A stretch of 54,622 nucleotides of DNA from Paraburkholderia solisilvae (GCF_902859875.1 NZ_CADIKF010000048.1:1-54622); one strand, 5' to 3'. Shown: positions 25,164 to 34,085, numbered from the stretch's first letter. Made by a program: numbers and translations. The notes: a model not told the origin generated them from the sequence alone.

Positions 25164-25547
25164 GGCTCTTAACGCCGCCGTTAGCGCCCTTGGAGCCCTT
25201 AGCGCTCTTGGAGCCTTAAGGCAGGCACGAGTAAGCGCGCAGCGTTGTAACGCGACGACGTATCGTTACGCGGAGCGCACCGCACCGTCACGCAAAGGCG
25301 CATCGCTACGCAGAGCGTTGTAACCCGAGCGCGCATCGCGAGGTAGCGCGCCGTAACGTGAAGGCACGCGCATCGCGACGCGCGTGCTGTAACCGCGCAT
25401 CGTCACGGTTAGCCGCTACAGAGATCACGACAAACGCGATCGTGAAAGCCGCCGCGATGGTTCACGGTGATGAGCGGCGAGCGAGGCCGTCAAGCCAACA
25501 GACCGGCACGCGAGTCCGCACAAATTTCCCGACCGTGGAGCACGAGA
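25164..25547. other. Intergenic region aroC to TPR protein gene
   Basis: 384 bp of GC-rich, repeat-laden sequence (18-bp repeat, then CGCAGCGTTGTAAC-like copies). No open frame in it has both a ribosome binding site and protein-like composition; a promoter for the downstream gene could not be recognised. Confidence 0.5.
25181..25216 (+). repeat. 18-bp direct repeat after aroC
   Basis: TTAGCGCCCTTGGAGCCC (25181-25198) is followed at once by TTAGCGCTCTTGGAGCCT (25199-25216), 16 of 18 identical. It starts 18 bp after the aroC stop. Further decayed repeats of GCAGAGCGTTGTAAC type follow at ~25229-25251 and ~25298-25325. Confidence 0.8.
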
Positions 25548-27023
25548 ATGACAAACTCCACACCGCAAGGCGCCGATGCGTTGGCGCAACTTCACGCGCA
25601 CGCCGTCGCGCCGAACGCGGTGGCCGCTGATTGGCTCGCGTATGGCCGCGCGCTGATCGCAGCAGCCGGCCGAGACATCCCCCGCCTGCGCGACGCGCTG
25701 AACGCGCTGGTGCGCGCATGGCGGCTCGACGCATCGAGCGACCCCACCTTGCTGCCGACGATCGCGCAGACCGCGTTTATCGTGCACGACTGGCAGATGG
25801 TCGAATCCGCGACCGAATTGCTGCTCGCGCGCGATCCCGCCGATGCGAACGCGCTCGTCTGGCGCGCGGCCGCCGCGCAACAGCGCGACGATTTCGACGA
25901 AGCGCAGCGTTTGCTGCTCGAAGCCGCGCGTGTCGCGCCGAACCATCCGGTGGTCTTGCACAAGCTCGCGCTGTGCATCAAGGAACAGGCGCGCTTCGCC
26001 GAAGCCGAAGGGCTGTTGCGCCGCGTGCTCGAACTGTCGCCGGACAGTGCGTATGCGCTGTTCGATCTCGCGGAGCTTGAGATTCGCGCGGGCCGCTTCG
26101 CGCAAGGCTGGCCGCGCTACGAAGCGCGCCTCGCGTTCGACGATGGCGTCAACCCCGCGCAACGGGCGCTCGCGGCGACCAGCCCGCATTGGCGCGGCGA
26201 GCCGCTCGCGGGCAAGACGCTGGTCGTCTATGGCGAGCAGGGGCACGGCGATTGTCTGTGGTCGGCGCGCTTTCTGCCGCTGATCGCGCAACGCGCGCGC
26301 GAGGAAGGCGGTCGCGTGATCTTCGGTCACGATGGACCGCTGCGGTCGCTATTCGAACGCATGCTGCCCGCCGACGTGACGCTCGAGACGAACCTCGACA
26401 CGCATCCCGACTACCACTGCGGGCTGATGAGCCTGCCGCTGCATCTCGGCATCACGGACGCGGCCGGGTGGGGGCATCCGTATCTGAGCGCGGACCCGGC
26501 GCGCATCGAGGCGTGGCAGGCGCATACGGATGCGGCGGCGAGCGCGGAGCAGCGTCGCGTCGGTCTCGTCTGGAACGGCAACCCCGCGCATAGTCGCGAT
26601 GCGCGCCGCTCCGTTCCGATCGATCAACTCGAGCCGCTCTTCGCGGTGCCGGGCGTCACCTGGTTCGCGCTGTCGCCGGGCCGTGCACAGACGGTCACGC
26701 AATGGCAGGCGCGCGGCGTGAAGATCGTCGACCCGAGTGCGCAGTTCAGCGCGGGCTTCGACGATGTCGCCGCGTTGCTGATAAATCTCGACCTTGTGGT
26801 GACGATCGACAGCGGTCCCGCGCATCTGGCCGGTGCGCTCGGCGTGCCGACCTGCCTGATGATCGATCACGTGTCCGCGTGGTTCTGGGGCAATGAAACG
26901 CAAAGCACGCCGTGGTATGGCTCGATCGAGCTATACCGGCAGCCTTCGGTCGGCGCATGGGCGCCGGTCATCGACAACGTGAGGGCGAGAGTCGAAGCGC
27001 TGGCGGCGACGCGTCGCGCGTAG
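25548..27023 (+). CDS. TPR protein with glycosyltransferase-9-like C-terminal domain
   Basis: 491 residues from the ATG at 25548 (GGAG upstream). Residues ~75-205 contain three to four TPR-like helical repeats (ALVWRAAAAQQRDDFDEAQRLLLEAARVAPNHPVVLHKLA, then FAEAEGLLRRVLELSPDSAYALFDLA). From ~215 the chain has YGEQGHGDCLWSARFLP, VGLVWNGNPAHSRDARRSVP and LVVTIDSGPAHLAGALGVPTCLM, the nucleotide-sugar binding pattern of heptosyltransferase-like GT9 enzymes. Proteins of this build may glycosylate proteins or flagellin-like substrates; the acceptor is unknown. No signal peptide. The long aroC-side repeat separates it from aroC; it is convergent with the ETF-QO gene. Confidence 0.82.
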   Translation: MTNSTPQGADALAQLHAHAVAPNAVAADWLAYGRALIAAAGRDIPRLRDALNALVRAWRLDASSDPTLLPTIAQTAFIVHDWQMVESATELLLARDPADANALVWRAAAAQQRDDFDEAQRLLLEAARVAPNHPVVLHKLALCIKEQARFAEAEGLLRRVLELSPDSAYALFDLAELEIRAGRFAQGWPRYEARLAFDDGVNPAQRALAATSPHWRGEPLAGKTLVVYGEQGHGDCLWSARFLPLIAQRAREEGGRVIFGHDGPLRSLFERMLPADVTLETNLDTHPDYHCGLMSLPLHLGITDAAGWGHPYLSADPARIEAWQAHTDAAASAEQRRVGLVWNGNPAHSRDARRSVPIDQLEPLFAVPGVTWFALSPGRAQTVTQWQARGVKIVDPSAQFSAGFDDVAALLINLDLVVTIDSGPAHLAGALGVPTCLMIDHVSAWFWGNETQSTPWYGSIELYRQPSVGAWAPVIDNVRARVEALAATRRA

Positions 27024-27062
27024 CGGCACGCCCGCCGCGCGCATTACGCGCATTGCGCCGCG

Positions 27063-28736
27063 TCACATGTTCGGGTAGTTCGGCCCGCCGCCGCCTTCGG
27101 GCGTGACCCACACGATGTTCTGCGTCGGGTCCTTGATGTCGCAGGTCTTGCAGTGCACGCAGTTCTGCGCGTTGATCACAAGACGCTCGTTGCCGTCGTC
27201 GCCTTTCACGAACTCGTAGACCGCGGCCGGACAATAGCGGCTTTCCGGTCCCGCGTAGGTTCTGAAGTTCACGTTGACCGGCACCGACGGGTCTTTCAGC
27301 GTCAGGTGCGGCGGCTGGTTCTCTTCGTGATTCGTGTTCGAGATGAAGACCGAAGACAAACGATCGAAGGTCAGCTTGCCATCCGGCTTCGGATAATCGA
27401 TCGGCCTGCACGCGGACGCGGGCTTCAGCGTCTCGTGGTCCCAGTGACGGTGATGCAGCGTCCACGGCACATTGCCGCCGAACAGCTTCTGCTCGATGCC
27501 GACCATCAGCGTGCCGAGATACAGCCCCTTGCTCATCCACTGCTTGAAATTGCGCGCGCGATGCAGTTCGCTGTGCAGCCACGATTGCTTGAACGCGTCC
27601 GGATAAGCGCTCAGTTCGTCGCGCTCACGGCCCGCTTGCAGCGCATCGAACGCGGCTTGCGCGGCCATCATGCCGGACTTGATCGCCGCATGACTGCCCT
27701 TGATGCGCGACGCATTCAGGAAGCCCGCGTCGTCGCCGACCAGCGCGCCGCCGGGGAACACGAGTTTCGGCAGCGACAGCAGTCCGCCCGCGGTAATCGC
27801 GCGTGCGCCGTATGACACGCGCTTGCCGCCTTCGAGGAACGCGCGAATCGACGGATGCGTCTTGTAGCGCTGGAATTCCTCGAACGGCGACAGATACGGA
27901 TTCGTATAGCCGAGCCCGACGACAAAGCCGACCATCACCTGGTTGTTGTCGATGTGATAGAGGAACGAGCCGCCGTAGGTTTGCGTGTCGAGCGGCCAGC
28001 CGGCGGTGTGGATCACGAGGCCGGGCTTGTGCTTCGCGGGGTCGATTTCCCACAGCTCCTTGATGCCGATTCCGTAGACCTGCGGTTCGGCGCCGTCGCG
28101 CAGCCTGAAGGTGTCCTGCAGCTGGCGCCCGAGATGTCCGCGCGCGCCTTCGCAGAAAAGCGTGTATTTCGCGTGCAGCTCCATGCCGAGCTGGAAATTT
28201 TCGGTCGGCTCGCCGTCCTTGCCGATGCCCATGTTGCCGGTCACGACGCCCTTCACCGCGCCGTCGTCGCCATACAGCACGTCGGCCGCCGGAAAGCCCG
28301 GAAAGATTTCGACGCCGAGCGCCTCGGCCTGTTGCCCGAGCCAGCGCGTCACGTTCGCGAGGCTGATCACGTAATTGCCGTGATTCTTGAAGTTGTCGGG
28401 CAGCGCCCAGTTCGGCACCGCGGTCGCGCCCGTTTCGGACAGGAAAAGGAAGCGGTCTTCGGTTACTTCCACGGTAAGCGGCGCGCCCTTTTCCTTCCAG
28501 TCCGGCATCAGTTCGTTGAGCGCGCGCGGGTCCATCACCGCGCCGGACAGGATATGAGCCCCGATCTCCGATCCCTTCTCGAGCACGCAGACGCCCAGCT
28601 CCGCGCCTTTTTCGGCCGCGAGCTGCTTGAGCCGGATTGCCGCGGCAAGCCCAGCCGGCCCGCCGCCGACGACCACGACGTCGTATTCCATCGACTCGCG
28701 CGGGCCGTACTGCTCAATGAGACTTGCGGGGGTCAT
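27063..28736 (-). CDS. Electron transfer flavoprotein-ubiquinone oxidoreductase
   Basis: 557 residues. Accepts electrons from ETF, which collects them from acyl-CoA dehydrogenases, and passes them to ubiquinone at the inner membrane. FAD motif VVVVGGGPAGLAAAIRLKQLA lies at the N-terminus. SEIGAHILSGAVMDPRALNEL, the long ubiquinone-binding domain (WLGQQAEALGVEIFPGF) and the C-terminal [4Fe-4S] ligands (CPAAVYEF ... CVHCKTCDIKDP) are all present. Intact, with no frameshift. Divergent from the SDR gene across 260 bp that carry a 20-bp palindrome; the same region may link its control to fatty-acid oxidation. Confidence 0.97.
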   Translation of the reverse strand: MTPASLIEQYGPRESMEYDVVVVGGGPAGLAAAIRLKQLAAEKGAELGVCVLEKGSEIGAHILSGAVMDPRALNELMPDWKEKGAPLTVEVTEDRFLFLSETGATAVPNWALPDNFKNHGNYVISLANVTRWLGQQAEALGVEIFPGFPAADVLYGDDGAVKGVVTGNMGIGKDGEPTENFQLGMELHAKYTLFCEGARGHLGRQLQDTFRLRDGAEPQVYGIGIKELWEIDPAKHKPGLVIHTAGWPLDTQTYGGSFLYHIDNNQVMVGFVVGLGYTNPYLSPFEEFQRYKTHPSIRAFLEGGKRVSYGARAITAGGLLSLPKLVFPGGALVGDDAGFLNASRIKGSHAAIKSGMMAAQAAFDALQAGRERDELSAYPDAFKQSWLHSELHRARNFKQWMSKGLYLGTLMVGIEQKLFGGNVPWTLHHRHWDHETLKPASACRPIDYPKPDGKLTFDRLSSVFISNTNHEENQPPHLTLKDPSVPVNVNFRTYAGPESRYCPAAVYEFVKGDDGNERLVINAQNCVHCKTCDIKDPTQNIVWVTPEGGGGPNYPNM

Positions 28737-28820
28737 TGAAACTCCTCTTACCGTTAGAATGCTTTTTTCGGGATCGTATTGTGGGCGAACGGTCTCGACG
28801 CTGCAACCGAATGCACCCTC

Positions 28821-28840
28821 ATTAGCACGATCGTACTATT
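28821..28840. promoter_or_regulatory. 20-bp palindromic operator candidate between ETF-QO and SDR genes
   Basis: ATTAGCACGATCGTACTATT is symmetric about 28830/28831 with only two mismatched pairs (8 of 10 pairs fit, core ACGATCGT). It overlaps a plus-strand -10-like TACTAT (28834-28839). The size and symmetry are those of a TetR-family site, the family that controls beta-oxidation genes in betaproteobacteria. The regulator is not encoded in the window. Confidence 0.55.
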
Positions 28841-28996
28841 ATTCGACTCCGGGCTTGACACCGCATCGCTTCGCGCGGGCGTTGCGGGATGCCGCGCAAT
28901 ACAGCCGCTTCCCGCGCACCGCGCTGTGCACATGATGCGCGTGCGCGCTGATGCCGTGTCGCCCCGGGGCGCTCCAACGATTCAAGGAAAACCACA

Positions 28997-29776
28997 ATGG
29001 GCCGTTCGATCAATCTGGAAGGCAAGGTCGCGCTGATTACCGGCGCCTCCGTTGGGCTTGGCAAGCGGTTCGCACAAGTGTTGTCGCAGGCCGGCGCGAA
29101 GGTGGTGCTGGCGAGCCGCCGCGTCGAGCGCCTGAAGGAACTGCGTGCCGAAATCGAAGCGTCCGGCGGCGCCGCGCACGTCGTGTCGATCGACGTCACC
29201 GACTATCAAAGCATCAAGGCCGCGGTCGCGCACGCGGAAACCGAGGCCGGCACGATCGACATTCTTGTCAACAACTCCGGCGTGTCGACCACGCAGCGTC
29301 TCGCGGAAGTGACGCCCGCGGACTTCGAATACGTGTTCGACACGAACACGCGCGGCGCGTTTTTCGTCGCGCAGGAAGTCGCGAAACGGATGATCATGCG
29401 CGGCGCGGGCAGCGGCGGCAAGCCGCCGTACCGCATCATCAACATCGCGTCGATGGCCGGTTTGCGCGTCGTGCCGCAAATCGGCCTGTACGCGATGAGC
29501 AAGGCGGCGGTCGTTCATATGACGAAGGCGATGGCGCAGGAGTGGGGCCGGCACGGCATCAATGTGAACGCGATCTGCCCCGGCTACATCGAAACCGAGA
29601 TGAACCACCACCACTGGTCGACCGAGCAGGGCCAGAAGCTGATCTCGATGCTGCCGCGCCACCGCGTCGGCAAGCCCGAAGACCTCGACGGCCTGCTGTT
29701 GCTGCTCGCGGCCGACGAGTCGCAATTCATCAACGGCTCGATCATCGCCGCCGACGACGGGTTCGGCATTTCGTAA
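28997..29776 (+). CDS. Short-chain dehydrogenase/reductase
   Basis: 259 residues. Classical SDR: cofactor motif ITGASVGLGKRFAQVL, NNSGVS, catalytic Ser in IINIASMAG, YAMSK with Tyr and Lys, and the PGYIETEM loop. SRRVERL after the second strand favours NADP(H). The substrate is unknown. Position opposite ETF-QO and before a hot-dog thioesterase suggests acyl-CoA or 3-hydroxyacyl metabolism. A GGCGCG-TTCG-CGCGCC hairpin lies 14 bp after the stop, before the thioesterase gene 89 bp downstream. Confidence 0.92.
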   Translation: MGRSINLEGKVALITGASVGLGKRFAQVLSQAGAKVVLASRRVERLKELRAEIEASGGAAHVVSIDVTDYQSIKAAVAHAETEAGTIDILVNNSGVSTTQRLAEVTPADFEYVFDTNTRGAFFVAQEVAKRMIMRGAGSGGKPPYRIINIASMAGLRVVPQIGLYAMSKAAVVHMTKAMAQEWGRHGINVNAICPGYIETEMNHHHWSTEQGQKLISMLPRHRVGKPEDLDGLLLLLAADESQFINGSIIAADDGFGIS

Positions 29777-29865
29777 GCCTTTTCGTTTCGGCGCGTTCGC
29801 GCGCCTCGCGCAGCCGCGATCATGCAGAGGACGCGGCTGTGTCCGCTTTGTCCCGGAAGATTCAG

Positions 29866-30309
29866 ATGAGCGATTACCACGCAGTATTCGAGATGTCCCT
29901 GCCGATCCGTTGGGGCGACATGGATGCGTTCGGCCATGTGAACAACACGGTCTACTTTCGCTATATGGAGCAGGTGCGGATCGGCTGGCTCGAGCAGGTC
30001 GGCGGCATGCCGGCGCCGGATGCGCGTGGGCACGGGCCGGTCGTCGTCAATGCGTCGATGGAGTTTCTGAAGCAGCTGCAGTACCCGGGCGATGTGATCG
30101 GCCGGATGTCGGTCGGCACGCCGGGCCGCAGCAGCTTCGACACAGGTTTCGTGCTGACGCGCGCCGATGATCCGCAGACCGTCTACGCGCGCGGCGCGGC
30201 GCGCTGCGTGTGGGTCGATTACGAAGCGGGCAAGTCGGTGCCGCTGCCTGAGGAACTGCGTGCGGCGATCGAGCGCGCGCCGCTCGCGCAGGCTGCCGCC
30301 GCTGCCTAG
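29866..30309 (+). CDS. Hot-dog acyl-CoA thioesterase (4-hydroxybenzoyl-CoA thioesterase type)
   Basis: 147 residues from the ATG at 29866, with GGAAG upstream; the frame is open further 5' but only as a shadow of the SDR gene. IRWGDMDAFGHVNNTVYFRYMEQVR is the YbgC/FcbC signature, with the catalytic Asp (DMDAFGHVNN). FLKQLQYPGDVIGRMSV and ARCVWVDYEAGKSVPLPEELR complete the single hot-dog fold. Cytosolic; it hydrolyses short-chain or aromatic acyl-CoA in relatives. Probably transcribed with the SDR gene. Ala-rich C-terminus. Confidence 0.9.
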   Translation: MSDYHAVFEMSLPIRWGDMDAFGHVNNTVYFRYMEQVRIGWLEQVGGMPAPDARGHGPVVVNASMEFLKQLQYPGDVIGRMSVGTPGRSSFDTGFVLTRADDPQTVYARGAARCVWVDYEAGKSVPLPEELRAAIERAPLAQAAAAA

Positions 30310-30353
30310 TGTGGGTGAAGCGCGGCGGGTGAAGGCGCGTGACAGGCAGACGT

Positions 30354-30371
30354 GTGACGCGCACGCGTCAC
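30354..30371. terminator. Perfect inverted repeat in convergent spacer
   Basis: GTGACGCG-CA-CGCGTCAC (30354-30371) lies between the thioesterase gene and the convergent regulator gene, a place where a two-way terminator is expected. There is no T-run and the loop is only 2 nt, so a DNA-level role is equally possible. Confidence 0.35.
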
Positions 30372-30454
30372 TCACGTGTGCGCGTGTTGCAGCGTGTTGC
30401 AAGTGCGTGATCGACGTGTGCGGCGCAGGCGCGCCTCGCGCTCGATGGGCCCGC

Positions 30455-31000
30455 TCAATGACCCAAAAGCCGCTGCAATAATTCCGTCGCGTTGCCCGTA
30501 TCGTACTTGCGCATCAATCGCGCGCGATACACATCGACCGTGCGCGAGCTGATATCGAGAATTCTGCCGATCTGCTTGCTGGTCTTGCCGGTCACGAGCT
30601 GCGCGGCGATCTCCCGTTCGCGCGGCGTCAGTTCGACCGCGACGCGCCGCGTCGCGCTCAGATCCTCGAAGGTCCACACGCCCGCCGCATGCGGGTCGGC
30701 GCGCTCGAGCGAGCGGCCGGTCACATGACACCAGAACAGCTCGCCGTTCGCGCGCTTCATGATGCGGTCGTCCGCATAGCTGCCATGCGCGCTCATGATC
30801 GGCGGAATGCGCGCGCCGATGCGCTCGAACTCGTCGGCTGACGGATACAGCACCTGAAACGACTGGCCGATCAGCGCCTCGCGCGCACAGCCGAAAATCG
30901 ATGCGAGTTCGTCGTTGCAGTCTTCGATCATGCGTGAGCGCGACAGCACGAGCCCGATCGGTGCGAGGTGGAATGCGGTTTGGTAGTCCAGGGCGGGCAT
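30455..31000 (-). CDS. PAS-domain LuxR-family transcriptional regulator
   Basis: 181 residues from the ATG at 31000; the longer open frame runs antisense through scoA. The N-terminal ~110 residues form a PAS domain (DYQTAFHLAPIGLVLSRSRMIEDCNDELASIFG ... GSYADDRIMKRANGELFWCHVTG). The C-terminal LuxR/FixJ helix-turn-helix is LTPREREIAAQLVTGKTSKQIGRILDISSRTVDVYRARLMRK. There is no receiver domain, so the PAS part probably senses a small molecule or redox signal directly. Divergent from scoAB, it is the likely regulator of ketone-body or acetoacetate use. Confidence 0.88.
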   Translation of the reverse strand: MPALDYQTAFHLAPIGLVLSRSRMIEDCNDELASIFGCAREALIGQSFQVLYPSADEFERIGARIPPIMSAHGSYADDRIMKRANGELFWCHVTGRSLERADPHAAGVWTFEDLSATRRVAVELTPREREIAAQLVTGKTSKQIGRILDISSRTVDVYRARLMRKYDTGNATELLQRLLGH

Positions 31001-31393
31001 GAATCCGGTGTGAATACCTATGTATTTTTGCGTATTGTGCCGTAACGCGCGCGCGTCGTACCCTTGTTCCCTCACCACGCAGGTTGAGGCGGCGCGCAGG
31101 GCACACGACGCGCATGGGGCGCACGTTGTAACCCGCTGGTGCGCAATCGGCCATCCCGCCCGGTTTGCCGCTTTTCGCGTGCGGGGTCCGTCCGGCGTCT
31201 GGCGGGCGCACGGACGCGCGAGCGGAGACAGCCGCGCGCGCAGGGCCCGCCGGTTGATACACCGCCTTGCGCCAGTGACTAGAATGACGGTTCGGGCGCT
31301 GCCCGATGCACGTCGACAAGCGTCGTATCCGATGCGCACGAGAAAAACGCATCGGCTCGATTGTGGATCTCCATTCAAGGAAGGGACATATTG
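31001..31393. promoter_or_regulatory. Divergent control region regulator / scoAB
   Basis: 393 bp without a gene. Near the regulator start it is AT-rich with TACCTATGTA (31015-31024) and an AATAC (31013-31017) / GTATT (31032-31036) inverted pair, plausible LuxR-type sites. A TAGAAT (31280-31285) may be the scoA -10; no -35 at normal spacing was found. AAGGAAGGG just before 31394 is the scoA ribosome binding site. Confidence 0.4.
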
Positions 31394-32098
31394 ATGAACA
31401 AGGTCTATCCGGGCGCAGCCGAAGCGCTCAAGGACATCGTCAAGGACGGGCAGACATTCGCCGTCGGCGGCTTCGGCCTGTGTGGCATTCCTGAAGCACT
31501 GATCGCCGCGCTGCGCGATTCGGGCGTCAAGGGCATTACGTGCATCAGCAACAACGCGGGTGTCGACGGCTTCGGTCTCGGCCTGCTGCTCGAAACGCGG
31601 CAGATCAAAAAAATGATCTCGTCGTACGTCGGCGAAAACAAGGAGTTCGAGCGCCAGTTCCTCGCCGGCGAACTCGAGCTCGAATTCACGCCGCAAGGCA
31701 CGCTCGCCGAGAAGCTGCGCGCGGGCGGCGCGGGCATTCCGGCGTTCTTCACGAACACGGGTTTCGGCACCGTGATCGCGGAAGGCAAGGAAACCCGCCA
31801 GTTCGGCGAGAACCACTATGTGCTCGAACATTCGCTGACCGCCGATGTCGGGCTCGTCAAGGCCTGGAAGGCGGACAAATCGGGCAATCTCGTCTATCGC
31901 CGCACCGCGCGCAACTTCAATCCGATGTGCGCGATGGCGGGCCGCGTGACGGTCGCGGAAGTCGAAGAGATCGTCGAGGTGGGCGAACTCGATCCGGACG
32001 CGATCCATACGCCGGGCATTTTCGTGCAACGGCTTGTGCTCAACGCGCATCCGGAAAAACGCATCGAACAACGTGTGACTCGCGCGAAAGGAGAGTAA
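31394..32098 (+). CDS. scoA: 3-oxoacid CoA-transferase subunit A
   Basis: 234 residues from the ATG at 31394. Moves CoA from succinyl-CoA to acetoacetate (or a related 3-oxoacid) together with subunit B. Family start MNKVYPGAAEALKDIVKDGQTFAVGGFGLCGIPEALI, glycine-rich CISNNAGVDGFGLGLLL and the end TPGIFVQRLVLN are present. It lies 2 bp before scoB, with the ribosome binding site of scoB inside its 3' end, so the two are translated together. No frameshift. Confidence 0.94.
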   Translation: MNKVYPGAAEALKDIVKDGQTFAVGGFGLCGIPEALIAALRDSGVKGITCISNNAGVDGFGLGLLLETRQIKKMISSYVGENKEFERQFLAGELELEFTPQGTLAEKLRAGGAGIPAFFTNTGFGTVIAEGKETRQFGENHYVLEHSLTADVGLVKAWKADKSGNLVYRRTARNFNPMCAMAGRVTVAEVEEIVEVGELDPDAIHTPGIFVQRLVLNAHPEKRIEQRVTRAKGE

Positions 32099-32100
32099 TC

Positions 32101-32742
32101 ATGGCCTGGAATCGGGATGAAATGGCCGCGCGCGCGGCAAAGGAATTGCAGGACGGCTTCTACGTGAACCTCGGCATCGGCTTGCCGACGCTGGTTGCGA
32201 ATCATGTGCCGGCCGGTATCGAAGTGTGGTTGCAATCGGAAAACGGTCTGCTCGGCATCGGCCCGTTTCCGACTGAAGACGAAGTCGATGCGGACATGAT
32301 CAACGCGGGCAAGCAGACGGTCACGACCATGCCCGGTTCGTCGATCTTCTCGTCGGCGGATTCGTTCGCGATGATCCGCGGCGGCCACATCAATCTCGCG
32401 ATCCTCGGCGCGATGCAGATCAGCAAGACCGGCGATCTCGCGAACTGGATGATCCCGGGCAAGATGATCAAAGGCATGGGCGGCGCGATGGACCTCGTGG
32501 CCGGCGTGAAGCGCGTGATCGTGCTGATGGAGCATGTCGCGAAAGGCGATCAGCACAAGATCCTCGAACAATGCACGCTGCCGTTGACGGGCGTCGGCGT
32601 CGTCGACCGGATCATCACGGACCTCGGCGTGATCGATGTGACCGGGAACGGGTTGAAGCTCGTCGAACTGGCGCCTGGCGTGACGGTCGACGAGATCAAG
32701 GCGAAGACGGGCGCGCCGCTCGATGTGAGCGCGGTGCACTGA
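32101..32742 (+). CDS. scoB: 3-oxoacid CoA-transferase subunit B
   Basis: 213 residues; GGAGAG ribosome binding site. The catalytic glutamate is in WLQSENGLLGIGP (Glu47), where the acyl-glutamyl-CoA intermediate forms. GYVNLGIGLPTLVANHVP-like start, GGHINLAILGAMQIS and ADLANWMIPGK-like GDLANWMIPGKMIKGMGGAMDL follow the family pattern. With subunit A it should let the cell use acetoacetate and 3-hydroxybutyrate, including that from PHB. A strong terminator lies downstream. Confidence 0.94.
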   Translation: MAWNRDEMAARAAKELQDGFYVNLGIGLPTLVANHVPAGIEVWLQSENGLLGIGPFPTEDEVDADMINAGKQTVTTMPGSSIFSSADSFAMIRGGHINLAILGAMQISKTGDLANWMIPGKMIKGMGGAMDLVAGVKRVIVLMEHVAKGDQHKILEQCTLPLTGVGVVDRIITDLGVIDVTGNGLKLVELAPGVTVDEIKAKTGAPLDVSAVH

Positions 32743-32840
32743 GCGGTTCGATGACCGTGAAGCGGTGGCGGTGAGTGGCTGGTCGCGAAGCAATCGCGGT
32801 AGGGCAGTGGCCACAGAGCAGCGGCTGTGAAGCGAGATAC

Positions 32841-32962
32841 GAAGCGGGCAGTGAAGCGGGCCATGAAGCGGGCTATGAAGCGGGCCATGAAGCGGCGGCC
32901 GTGAAACAACGGCAGCGAAGCAGTAGCCGTAAAGCTGCGACCATGAAGCAGCGACCGTGAAG
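32841..32962 (+). repeat. 12-bp then 14-bp tandem repeats after scoB
   Basis: GAAGCGGGCAGT (32841), GAAGCGGGCCAT (32853), GAAGCGGGCTAT (32865) and GAAGCGGGCCAT (32877) are four 12-bp units. From 32889 the period becomes 14 bp: GAAGC/GAAAC/AAAGC starts at 32889, 32903, 32917, 32931, 32945 and 32959. More decayed copies lie upstream from ~32754. The 12-bp unit nearly equals, in opposite orientation, the one at 37018-37101. Confidence 0.9.
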
Positions 32963-32971
32963 CAGAACAGG

Positions 32972-33006
32972 GCGGGCGTGGCGAGAGCCGCGCCCGCTTC
33001 GTTTTT
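32972..33006 (+). terminator. Intrinsic terminator of scoAB
   Basis: GCGGGCGTGGC (32972-32982) pairs with GCCGCGCCCGC (32987-32997) around a GAGA tetraloop, 11 pairs with one T-G wobble, followed by TTCGTTTTT. It lies beyond the repeat region and before the next gene. Confidence 0.85.
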
Positions 33007-33090
33007 GGGCCAGCGGCTACAATCGATTGCACGCGCCGCATCCGGCCGCATTTTCCTGATCTCGTTTCATACGCCCAGGAGGAAATCACG

Positions 33091-34023
33091 ATGACCGCCG
33101 AGACCGTTTCCGGTACCCCCGGCCTCAACGCCGCTTCGAGCCACAGCGCGCCGCGCCAGCGCTATGTGCAATGTCTGAGTCCGGCCGGTTTGCATCGGGT
33201 CGCGTACACGGAATGGGGTGACCCGCGTAACCCGCGCGTGCTCGTGTGCGTGCACGGCTTGACGCGCAGCGGCCGCGATTTCGACCGCCTCGCCGCGGCG
33301 ATGGCCGCGACGCATCGTGTGGTCTGTCCGGATGTGGTGGGTCGCGGGCTGTCGTCATGGCTCGACAATCCGAACTTCTACGGCGTGCCGCAATACGTTG
33401 CCGATATGGTCACGCTGATCGCGCGGCTCGAAGTGGAAACGGTCGACTGGTTCGGTACGTCGATGGGCGGTCTGATCGGCATCGCGCTCGCAGGCCTGAA
33501 GGACTCGCCCGTGCGCAAATTGCTGGTGAACGACGTCGGTCCCCATATCGAACCGCAAGCGCTGGCGCGCATCGGCACGTATCTCGGCAAGCCGGCGCGT
33601 TTCGATACGTTGCAACAAGGTGTCGAGCATGCGTCGTTGCTCGCGGAATCGTTTGGACCGCTGACGGCCGATGAGTGGCGCGAGATCAACACGCCGCTGC
33701 TGCACGAACGCGACGGCGCGTGGCAATTCCGTTACGACCCGCGTATCGCGGAACCGTTCGCGGCGGTGACGCCCGAGATGACCGCACTCGGCGAGGCGGC
33801 ATTATGGAAGTCGTTCGCGGCGATCGAAGGGCCGGTGCTGGTGGTGCGCGGCGCGCAGTCGGATCTGCTGTCGCGCGAGACGGTCACGCAGATGGTCGAG
33901 CGCGGGCGCAACGTATCGAGCGTCGAGATCGACGGGGTTGGACATGCGCCGGCTTTCCTCGCGCCTGACCAGATTGCGCTTGCGCGGCGCTTCTTTATCG
34001 GTGAACGCGCTGACGCGTCATAA
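33091..34023 (+). CDS. Alpha/beta hydrolase
   Basis: 310 residues with a very strong ribosome binding site (AGGAGG). Core motifs: RVLVCVHGLTRSGRDFDRLA (oxyanion loop), DWFGTSMGGLIG with nucleophile Ser124, acid in VVRGAQSDLLS, and DGVGHAPAFLAP with the catalytic His. No signal peptide or membrane helix. Substrate unknown; relatives include esterases, haloperoxidase-like and 3-oxoadipate enol-lactonase-like enzymes. Followed by a RidA gene 62 bp downstream on the same strand, perhaps one transcript. Confidence 0.88.
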   Translation: MTAETVSGTPGLNAASSHSAPRQRYVQCLSPAGLHRVAYTEWGDPRNPRVLVCVHGLTRSGRDFDRLAAAMAATHRVVCPDVVGRGLSSWLDNPNFYGVPQYVADMVTLIARLEVETVDWFGTSMGGLIGIALAGLKDSPVRKLLVNDVGPHIEPQALARIGTYLGKPARFDTLQQGVEHASLLAESFGPLTADEWREINTPLLHERDGAWQFRYDPRIAEPFAAVTPEMTALGEAALWKSFAAIEGPVLVVRGAQSDLLSRETVTQMVERGRNVSSVEIDGVGHAPAFLAPDQIALARRFFIGERADAS

Positions 34024-34085
34024 TAGCGAGTCGTGCCGCGCCCGCATGGCCGGCTCATACAACCACTCAACCAACAGGGATTCTC

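Noticed and set aside
28855..28860. TTGACA as a -35 for the SDR gene
   Set aside because: A perfect hexamer, but no -10-like sequence lies at 16-18 bp downstream.
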